NCBI GenBank assembly: GCA_018873225.1
Contig: JAEILZ010000007.1
Location: forward strand, 3,844,001 to 3,908,000
DNA from: [Phialemoniopsis] sp. UDSM-2020
Taxonomy: Eukaryota > Ascomycota > Sordariomycetes > Thyridiales > Thyridiaceae
Length of the DNA stretch: 64,000 nucleotides
Reading direction: 5' to 3'
Under the pieces are notes generated by a model that was given only the letters and a program-made list of their open reading frames with translations, was not told the origin of the DNA and did not search any database. The stretch's first letter is position 1. The number at the start of each line of letters is the position of its first letter. Below are positions 56,918 to 64,000 of the stretch, piece by piece. A program made the translations under genes and the position numbers.

Positions 56918-58251
56918 TCACATAATTGCCACTGCATTTGCCGTGGTTGCAATAGCACCGACAATATTCAGAGGAACACTAGCAAGGAAGAACGAGTAGC
57001 GCTTAGTCTTTGCGCACAGCTTTGAAAGTTCCTCCAGATCCCACAACTCTCCGATAGGACATCCAAGCATCGGCAGAAGATATTCATGTAGCACTAAAGC
57101 AGAGGTCAGCAGAGAAGCTTAACGATACACGACCAGACTTCTGACTTCACTCACATTGGTCAGTAGCCGAAGGCGGCCAAGCTTCAAGCGTCGTATTGTC
57201 AGCAGCGACGGCAGCAAAGCGGTGGTCCCTGTAATACCGCGGTAGGGTCAGCGATTTGGAAGAGATGTCAGACATTTTGAAAGGGTGAACCAACCAGATC
57301 CACGCCGCTGTCTCTTCGCCGGCCAGTAGACCAGCGTTATCGTGTTTGTCGCGTGTCAAAGCCGCCATCTTTGCCTCATCTCCGCGGAGAGAGTCGTGCC
57401 AGGCGGTCCACCCAGTACGGAGGAGCACAATGTCTCCAGGGCGTAAGCCCACGCCTTCCCACTTTGCAACTTGCTCCAGCTCTTGTACCGTAATCTTGTG
57501 TGTTTCGCCAGGAGAGAACTCGATGCCATGTTTCAGGGCGAACGCACGGTAATCCAAGAGAACCCCTCGACCACAAATGCCTCCTCGCTTTGACCACTCT
57601 AATCACGCATGAGCTGTTATACTCTTCAACAAATCAGGAAGGAAGGGAGTGATACACTCACCATGCACCGAGCCGGGACGAGTCGAGCGGCTGCTTTGCA
57701 TCTCGTCGTGCGTAGCACCATTGTAATAGATAGCGGCCTTTCTGTTTGCGAAATGGCATAGACCATCCCACTGCGAGCTGATCTGAGTGTTGAAAGAGAT
57801 CTGCATATAATTATGTCAGTTTCATGGGTCGCGGAACATATCTACAGCGCAGGAGGGTACCCACTTCATCATCGTTAGCCAGAAAAGCACCATTGGTAAC
57901 CTCTTTCCCATCGACCATCTTGAGGTCAAGCTTCTTGCGCTTAAATCCAACGTGGTCGTACGCATCAAGCGGCCAGCTATCGTGTGAGACTCGATGAGTT
58001 TACTTGACTTTCATCAAATTGAGCTATCGACATTCTATCGGGTCGACTTACTTCAGTGTAACTCTATGGCCAGTGATGATCTCCTTGCCAGCTTCGGCCA
58101 CTACCGCAGGAGTAAGATGATTGAGAGTGCCGAGCCAATCTTTCCCATCTTTCCCCTCCCTTTGGCGGTAGACATTATTCCATACGTCCCATGAACATCC
58201 CTTCGGGCCCCCGGGGATGCTGGGTAAGTCGACAAAGCTTGGCACTTCCAT
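56918..58251 (-). CDS. Cyclase-family protein, kynurenine-formamidase-like fold (334 aa, 6 exons)
   Basis: Putative metal-dependent amidohydrolase of the cyclase family (PF04199). Exons 58251-58052, 57976-57865, 57800-57662, 57598-57295, 57228-57155 and 57093-56918 sum to 1005 nt. Fungal family blocks occur in order: FVDLPS and KGCSWDVWN at the start, GTLNHLTP, SWPLDAYDH-like (WPLDAYDHVGFKRK), the metal site SQWDGLCHFA, RGGICGRGVLLDY, GDIVLLRTGW, FAAVAADNTTLEAWPP and LHEYLLPMLGCPIGELWDLE near the end. Bacterial relatives hydrolyse formylkynurenine or cyclic amides; fungal members of this branch have no settled substrate. A TATATAA-like element at 58353-58360 lies about 105 bp upstream. It is divergent from the SDR at 58735 and likely co-regulated with it. 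Confidence 0.88.
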
Positions 58252-58388
58252 GTTGAGTCAAATCATATGCGAGAAAAAGTCAGGCCTAGATCATAAACTT
58301 TGGTAGACCAAGATGCCTTTGATATACCGTCGTTCGGACAGCTGAAGCCTTGATATATAACACATGATTCGAAGTGTGCACCCCTTAC

Positions 58389-58396
58389 CTCGGTGC
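58389..58396 (+). promoter_or_regulatory. CTCGGTGC motif
   Basis: Exact 8-mer also found at 60922-60929 in the other divergent promoter of the group, with a one-base variant (CTCGGTGG) at 58491-58498. Confidence 0.3.
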
Positions 58397-58485
58397 TTCG
58401 GTCAACTCCAAATCATATACATATAAGCTCAAGCGTAAAACGTCGACATCGCGACTTCGGGCAATCTACTCGCATCGAGTCGTAC

Positions 58486-58496
58486 ACCGTCTCGGT
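58486..58496. promoter_or_regulatory. CCG-N3-CGG palindrome
   Basis: ACCGTCTCGGT is an 11-bp near-perfect palindrome with CCG-N3-CGG, an everted-repeat form used by some Zn2Cys6 dimers. Confidence 0.35.
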
Positions 58497-58734
58497 GGAT
58501 CGCCATCGGCATCGGCACGCACCTCACGTGGGGTAATTTAGTGTTGTAATTCTCCGAGCCGGCGAGCCCCCATTCGGTCGCAACAGCCAGACGCACGTAT
58601 CGGCACATTGGCTGATCACATCAGCACCCTCGAATGCCGTGGTGAGGGGTTGCATAAGAGGAGACACAAAGAATGGACTGAATGGTAGATGACCACCCGA
58701 ATCAAACATTCTCAGCACAAAACAGCTCGTCAGC

Positions 58735-59607
58735 ATGGCCGGCAACGTTCTCGACCTCTTCCGCATCAGCGGTAAGAATGCCTTGATCACGGGCGCAAAC
58801 GGCGGTATTGGTGGTGCGATGGCTGAGGCGCTGGCCGAGGCGGGCGCCAACATCATCATTGTGCAGATACAGGGCGATGCAAACACGTCGACCAAGGAGA
58901 GCCTTGCCAAGCTCTCGGTCAAGGTCAGCAGCTATGACTGTGACCTTGCTGACGAGGCGGCCATCAAGCAGACGGTCGTAGACATCGTCGACCGAGACGG
59001 CCATGCCATCGACATCCTTGTCAACTGCGCCGGTGTGAGCGGTCACAAGCCCATCCTCGAGGTCGACGACGCTTTCCGTCACAAGGTTTTCAACATCAAC
59101 ATGAACGCCAATTATGTCATGACCCAGGAGGTCGGTCGCCGCATGATCGCTCGAGGTCAAGGTGGGAAGATTCTCAATGTGTCCTCGTTGGCGGGGATTG
59201 TGGCGACACAAAACATTTCAGCTTACGCTGGGACTAAGGGGGCTGTCAACCAGTTCACCTCCGCCTTCGCCAATGAGTGGGCACAGTATGGCATTACGGT
59301 GAATTGTCTATGTCCGGGGTAGGTCATCATTCTTGCACAGGCAAGCCGAAGAATGAGCCTTGCTACCCATATGTGTAACCTATGCTGATGGTTATGTCCG
59401 TGACCTAGATATGTGCTTACACCTCTGACCCGCGGCTACTTCGAAAATGAAGCTGGCTTTAAGGAATACATCATGTCGCGCACTCCGATGGGGAGATGGG
59501 GCCTACCGGAGGACTTTAAGGGAATCACCCTTTTCTTCTGCAGTCCCGCGTCGGATTACATTACAGGCGTGAGGATGCCGATCGATGGCGGCTTTCATGG
59601 AAGATGA
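58735..59607 (+). CDS. Short-chain dehydrogenase, gluconate/2-deoxygluconate dehydrogenase-like (260 aa, 2 exons)
   Basis: Cytosolic NAD(P)-dependent oxidoreductase. Exons 58735-59318 and 59409-59607 sum to 783 nt; the 90-nt intron has GTAGGT and CTAG ends. Classical SDR marks are complete: TGANGGIGGAM (cofactor), NCAGVSG, NVSSLAGI with the catalytic Ser, YAGTKGAV with Tyr-x3-Lys, and CPGYVLTP. The C-terminus ITGVRMPIDGGF is typical of the sugar-acid/3-oxoacyl reductase group (KduD- or gluconate-5-dehydrogenase-like). Length is standard. It shares a promoter with the cyclase-family gene and runs toward the dehydrogenase-like gene, whose stop is 78 bp away, in a tight arrangement. Confidence 0.92.
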
Positions 59608-59684
59608 GCTTTCAATCGAGAATGTATTTCTGGATCATGGCACCTCGATCGTCCATAGATGCACTAATTCGACTACGAGAGCTA

Positions 59685-60806
59685 CTAGTCTTTCCTAGCC
59701 TGTGTTATATCCAATACCTTTGCCAGTGCTTCATCCCTCTGTCGTAGGTCGTCCGGTCCAAGGCGGCCATAGGCCTCCTGGACCTCATCGCACAACTTGG
59801 TAGCCCATCTGTCGGCTTCATTGCCGTCAGAGCCCGCCTTTGGCATGTCAAGTTTGCCGATGTCGTCCCAGCAAGCCTGTATGGTGCTGCCAATCTTGTC
59901 GAAGAACCCCGTGAGCCCCTGCTGCCCTCCGCCGGCATGATAACTCCAGAAAGGGCCTCGCACAGCCCACCGAGGTCCGATGCTCTGTTCCACAATCTTG
60001 TCAATATCTTGAGGACTGCAGACACCCCTTTGCGCCAAGTATGCCGCTTCCTTGAACATTGCAAAGGAGAGTCTGTTGGCGATAAAGCCAGTAACCTCTT
60101 CCTTCACGACGATCGGTGTACGACCTAGTGCCTTCCAGTACTCTATGGTCCGCTTGATAATGGGGGACTGCTCAGCAGGCCCGGCTTCTGGAGATGGAAC
60201 GATTTCCAGTAACGGCATCACATGCGGTGGGTTGAATGGGTGCAGGACGATAAGGCGGGTTCTGTCCTGCATACGCGCCATCTGGACAGACGCAGGAATG
60301 CCTGACGTGCTGGACCAGAAGAGCGCGTGGGCCGGGGCAAGAGGCTCGATCTTGGCCCAGAGGTCTTGCTTGAATGCAACATCCTCAGGCCCCTGCTCTT
60401 GGATGACATCGGCTCCCTGTACCGCCTCCGCTAGACTTGGCGCGATTATTATGCGGCCAGCCGCGCGCAAAGATGTAACATCTGATTCTGCAGCTCGGGA
60501 TCCCTCGCCCGACTTGCCAGTAGGGCTAGCGGGCCATGTCGAGGTAAGATAGCCTACAGCGGGGTCAGATTGCTCCGGACAACCTTGGTGACACACATAC
60601 TTACCTGGCAGGGTCTTCTGAACGTAGTCTTCCAAGTCCGGCCGCGGGTCGTAGATGGTGAGCTTCACTGTGGACCCGGTCTTGCGTGACAGGTGGAGCG
60701 CTGCGAAAGACAGGCCGATGGTGCCGGTGCCGATTAGCGTGACGTTGAGAACACCCTTCTCGAGATTTGCCAAGGGATCCATGGTGGGTTGCTGAGTGTG
60801 AGCCAA
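59685..60806 (-). CDS. 3-hydroxyacyl-CoA dehydrogenase-family oxidoreductase (356 aa, 2 exons)
   Basis: NAD-dependent dehydrogenase of the 3-hydroxyacyl-CoA/L-gulonate/carnitine dehydrogenase family. Exons 60806-60605 and 60553-59685 sum to 1071 nt. The 51-nt intron (GTAAGT, CTGAC, TGTAG) is a multiple of three and free of stops, so an unspliced reading also stays open; splicing is preferred because the borders are canonical and the retained 17 residues interrupt the domain. Rossmann motif GTGTIG near residue 26, then EQGPEDVAFKQDLW, SSTSGIPAS, HPFNPPHVMPLLE with the catalytic His, GFIANRLSFAMFKEA, and GPRWAVRGPFWSY. The pattern is closest to carnitine/gulonate-type members acting on hydroxy acids rather than acyl-CoA. 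MDPLANL, eight codons in, is an alternative start. Divergent from the alpha/beta-hydrolase. Confidence 0.9.
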   Translation of the reverse strand: MAHTQQPTMDPLANLEKGVLNVTLIGTGTIGLSFAALHLSRKTGSTVKLTIYDPRPDLEDYVQKTLPGKYVCHQGCPEQSDPAVGYLTSTWPASPTGKSGEGSRAAESDVTSLRAAGRIIIAPSLAEAVQGADVIQEQGPEDVAFKQDLWAKIEPLAPAHALFWSSTSGIPASVQMARMQDRTRLIVLHPFNPPHVMPLLEIVPSPEAGPAEQSPIIKRTIEYWKALGRTPIVVKEEVTGFIANRLSFAMFKEAAYLAQRGVCSPQDIDKIVEQSIGPRWAVRGPFWSYHAGGGQQGLTGFFDKIGSTIQACWDDIGKLDMPKAGSDGNEADRWATKLCDEVQEAYGRLGPDDLRQRDEALAKVLDITQARKD

Positions 60807-60915
60807 GTTCGTGCTGAGTCTAGGTAGTCCGATCTCACTAGAGGTCGGTCAGTCAGTAGTGTGACATAAGTACAAAGCAAGGTGATATCGCTATATCGAG
60901 TCTAGTCTCCACAAA

Positions 60916-60926
60916 CCTCGGCTCGG
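60916..60926 (+). promoter_or_regulatory. CCTCGGCTCGG motif, dehydrogenase/hydrolase promoter
   Basis: Identical 11-mer to the minus strand at 54002-54012. It overlaps the CTCGGTGC motif at 60922-60929. Lies in the 281-bp divergent promoter of two cluster genes. Confidence 0.35.
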
Positions 60927-60929
60927 TGC
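60922..60929 (+). promoter_or_regulatory. CTCGGTGC motif
   Basis: Second exact copy of the 8-mer at 58389-58396; followed by CCGCG, so that CGG-N2-CCG is formed. Confidence 0.3.
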
Positions 60930-61087
60930 CGCGACATTGCCGTCGACATCCAGCCGGCGCCGATTCGCAGGTCCGATTACGCACGACAAGAAAGCCACCA
61001 GCCCGCGTTTACTCATGCTCCGGATCGCAACAAAGCCGGTTGCGACAAATCGGGTAGTGAACTCGACAGCCATCAGCAAGAGTGACC

Positions 61088-62243
61088 ATGGCGGACTTCT
61101 CCCACCTTGCACAACCCGCCCAAGAATGGCTTGCCTACGCAGCTGAGAACCCCGCCGTTCCTCCACCAGCAGGGCTAACACTCGAAGAGGCGCGAGATGC
61201 TTTCAATAGGAAACGTGAGATTCAAATGCGAGAGTTCTACGGCCCTAATCCAGGTGAGTTGGCAACACAACCCTGTTCGAATGTCTGGATATACGTATTC
61301 TGAACCTAGATGCCCAGACGACGTCATTGTGAAGGAGGTCTCGATTCCTGGGCACGACGGTTCTACAATTCAGGGGCGTCTGTACATGCCCAAAGAGCAA
61401 CAAGAAACCCACAAACTTCCACTTTTCGTTCATCTGCATTCAGGCGGATGGCATCTCGGGACACTCGACACTGAAGACCCCTTTCTAGCACACTTCTGCT
61501 CCTTATTTTCACGACGCCCTGGATCATCTGGCTTAGCGATATTCAATATTAACTATCGACATACCCCAGAACATTGCTTTCCCACTCAAGGAAATGATGT
61601 GGTTGCTGGGCTACAGTATATCACTTCGGGTCTTTCAGACATCTGTGGGAACCGCATCGACACTGATCAAGTCGTTATCAGTGGAACCTCCGCTGGTGCT
61701 CATCTAGCCATTGGTGCCACTCTGCGCGCCTTGGACTCCACGAATGGAGCTTCGAGCGGAGAGAAGCCTCATTTCAAGCCCAAGGGTCTGATCTTGACGT
61801 GTCCACCGACAGTGCATATGAATTGTTTCCCATATCATCTCATGCGCAATGAGGAGATCCAGTCATACATACAGAATGCGGAAGCTCCGCTCTTACCAAC
61901 AAGTCGCTGCCGCACGTTCTGGGACCTGTACGTACCGAAGAGAAATGAGGCTGGTGGAGTAGACGCGGAAACATCGGCAGAGATCTCGCCTCTGTTAGCA
62001 TCGAACGACAAGTTCGACGCCAAGGCATGGCCGCCAACGTCGTCTCATGTGGCAGGCATGGATTGCCTGAGGGACGAAGGACTTTTGTTTGAAGCCAAGC
62101 TCAGGGATCTGGGCATCGAAACAAGGCTACAAACCTGGCCAGGTCTACCCCACGCCTTCAATATGCTGCCGCAATTGGAGGCCAGCAAGAAGTGGAGGGA
62201 AGCAATCGCGGACGATTTGGTCTGGCTACTTAGTCACAAGTGA
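61088..62243 (+). CDS. Alpha/beta-hydrolase, HSL-type esterase (363 aa, 2 exons)
   Basis: Serine ester hydrolase of the hormone-sensitive-lipase-like (alpha/beta-hydrolase_3) group, probably cytosolic (no signal peptide). Exons 61088-61253 and 61318-62243 total 1092 nt; the intron has GTGAGT, a CTGAAC branch and CCCAG end. Motifs: HLHSGGW, the HGGG-type oxyanion hole at about residue 95; NINYRHTPEHCFP; the nucleophile elbow GTSAGAHLA; GMDCLRDEG with the catalytic Asp; and GLPHAFNML with the His. Thus a full Ser-Asp-His triad. Likely substrates are short-chain or lactone-like esters. The 3' end is only 34 bp from the stop of the convergent regulator gene, so the transcripts must overlap. Confidence 0.9.
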
Positions 62244-62277
62244 CGAACATTATCCTGCATGAACATAGATGAATCTA

Positions 62278-64000
62278 TTAATACAGAAAGTTGCTCAGTT
62301 CCTCTCCATCTAGAAGCACGTTCAAGTCTGTTTCTGGACTCCAAGCTCCTAGATCGCCCAAATCCAGTGGCAGATCCAGCTGAAAGGGACACAGATCATT
62401 CACGAAAGTCGTGGTAGGATCTAACATCGATTGGCCAGGGACGTGAAGACTGGATATAGGTTGCGAGAGGTTTGCTCCATGTGTTGTTTCGGGATGGCCG
62501 TAGGACTGGCTATCACAGCTCTCTGGTGGCGTCACTGTGATGCTTGCCATGAAGGGTTGATGCACACCATGTGACGCTGGGCCACGCAAGCCTTGGTGAT
62601 TTGTTGACTCCGCCGCACTTTGTGTGTCTAGCTGCTCTTCCGAGACACCTGCCCGTCTAGCACTGCGTTGCTCTGGACGGCTCACAGCAAGATCGGCTGA
62701 CTTATCGGCAGTTCTACCGTTCGTCTCGTTCCACGCGGCCGAATGCGATAGTTGGTATCTTGCTTTTGAGAACAAGGAATAGATCATATCCGCAGCCCAG
62801 AACGACCTCCGCAACTCGTCCATAACGACCAGGCATATGTCAAGTTGGTGCCGGGCCAAAGTTTTGGTGAGTGTCTCGCTTGACACGGACTGGAACAGAT
62901 GGATCTGCAAGGCTGGAATGATTGCCGACACCCTGAATGCGTCAATGTTAGCTTCTGGAGAAGTGAGGATTGACGCCCACGTAAAATGACTGACATCATG
63001 GGCTGGCAGATGCCAATCATGTTTGATGCTATGATCTTGTTTAGAACGCTGTTGATGTTGCTGGCAGCACTATTTGCTTTCTGCAAAGCCCGTGCTCGCC
63101 AGACCTTGTCTGTTTCGTCCGCAGCATCGTTCGCATTCTTCTCCAGGTATGGCCTAAATAATGCTATCACACATGCTCTAGCACTTTAGTCAGAGAATGG
63201 CAGATAGCGGTTAGGATAACCAAGACCTACTCGTAGTAGACGTGAAGATGATACAGATGGACTAGTGCAGTTTGGTTATCACCGCACAAGTCCTCTGTAG
63301 GAAAGTCGGTACGACACCGCAAAAGCTCACTGAGGCTCTGGTTCAGAGCATCAGCCATTGTTGAGGACTGTAGAGTCTTGGGCTTGTAATGGATTTTGAG
63401 GATCCTTCCCAAAGCGAATGTTGCGTCCATCAACGAGGCCCAAATTTTGCCGAGGAGCTTCTTATCGGTGTCCGGAAAATACTTCCTCGCTGCTTCGTTA
63501 GATGCTCCCAGCCAGAGCGCTTCGAAGTTGTCGGTGTTCGGCATTGGTGTGTCACAATCGGACAGGTCAATTCGAGCCGGCCGGCCAACGCCGAAAGAAA
63601 GCCAAGTATCTCGGAAGTAGCACATCCACCAGATGAAGCGCCAGAGACGACAATGATCATGCGAGAATGATGACGTCCGTTTGCTTGATCGATTCAGAGT
63701 CCTCGTTCCTTCTAAGGATAGACTGCGATGAAGTCCGATGGTCTGTCCCAGGCTGATCGCGATGCCTATCCAGTGCCATGAGCCATTTCGATCCTCTGCA
63801 TCGACATACCAAAAAGCGAGGAGAATAACGGATTGAATCAGTGGTATCTTGTCCTTCTCATAGTCTGCATCGTAAAGAGCCTATACGCCATTATGTCAGT
63901 CATCATTTACGAATACTCAGACGTCAAACTCACCTTAGCCCGCCGATATAAAGCTTGCTTCATCAACTTTCGTGAACCATATCCCGCCTCATGTATGAGG
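62278..64000 (-). CDS. Fungal-specific transcription factor, C-terminal part (cut by window edge)
   Basis: C-terminal two-thirds of a fungal regulator with the middle homology (Fungal_trans) domain. Exons seen: beyond 64000 to 63934, 63880-63231, 63177-62995 and 62932-62278; the last three total 1488 nt, in frame. Family marks: IQSVILLAFWYVD, then HWIGIAISLGQTIGLHRS, which is the classic core helix pair, then RRLWRFIWW-like (CRLWRFIWWMCYFRDTW), FGVGRPARI and later ALFRPYLEK. The C-terminus is Ser/Pro/Gln-rich and acidic, as in activation regions. The DNA-binding N-terminus lies to the right of the window; a Zn2Cys6 cluster is expected but not seen here. Its place at the end of the catabolic-type group suggests it is the group's regulator. 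Confidence 0.87.

Larger units (their letters stand above)
58252..58734. promoter_or_regulatory. Divergent promoter, cyclase/SDR
   Basis: 483 bp between two start codons. Contains TATATA at 58354, CCG-N5-CGG at 58327-58337, CTCGGTGC at 58389-58396 and the palindrome ACCGTCTCGGT at 58486-58496. Good candidate region for binding by a Zn2Cys6 regulator. Confidence 0.5.

Overview
The window comes from a filamentous ascomycete (Pezizomycotina). Genes carry short introns of about 50-80 bp with GTRNGT donors, CTRAY-like branch points and YAG acceptors. Several products belong to families typical of that group: fungal Zn2Cys6 regulators, ACS-type MFS permeases, CorA-like proteins and small secreted proteins. 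I rebuilt exon structures by hand; for every complete spliced gene the exon lengths add up to a multiple of three. Species cannot be named from sequence alone.

Layout. 0-10 kb: 5' part of an APC amino-acid permease (runs off the left edge), a Zn2Cys6 regulator divergent from a short-chain dehydrogenase, a secreted type-B carboxylesterase, and a GH127/DUF1680-like glycosidase whose 5' end looks lost. 10-23 kb: gene-poor, AT-richer DNA with small orphan genes (149, 195, 174 and 245 aa, two of them secreted), an ankyrin protein and a CorA-like protein with a degenerate 5' side; this resembles an accessory or effector compartment. 23-31 kb: housekeeping mannose-6-phosphate isomerase, a secreted beta-lactamase-like protein that lacks its catalytic residues, a second Zn2Cys6 regulator related to the first, and a C2H2+Zn2Cys6 dual-finger regulator. 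31-51 kb: four genes (a 185-aa hypothetical, a cyclophilin-RRM protein, a Ser-rich Zn2Cys6 regulator and an SV2-like MFS transporter) set in very long intergenic tracts. 51-54 kb: a 10-cysteine secreted protein and a decayed transporter fragment. 54-64 kb: a compact group of an ACS-family permease, a cyclase-family hydrolase, an SDR, a 3-hydroxyacyl-CoA-dehydrogenase-like enzyme, an alpha/beta-hydrolase and a fungal transcription factor (truncated by the right edge).

The most coherent functional unit is the 54-64 kb group: uptake (permease), hydrolysis (cyclase-family enzyme and esterase), two NAD(P)-dependent oxidoreductases and a regulator, consistent with a catabolic cluster for an unknown acid or ester. 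Two of its intergenic regions and the permease promoter carry repeated CGG-type motifs that could be regulator sites. The other local pairing worth testing is the Zn2Cys6 regulator/SDR divergent pair at 1-4.7 kb, whose shared promoter contains a perfect 16-bp direct repeat with CGG triplets.
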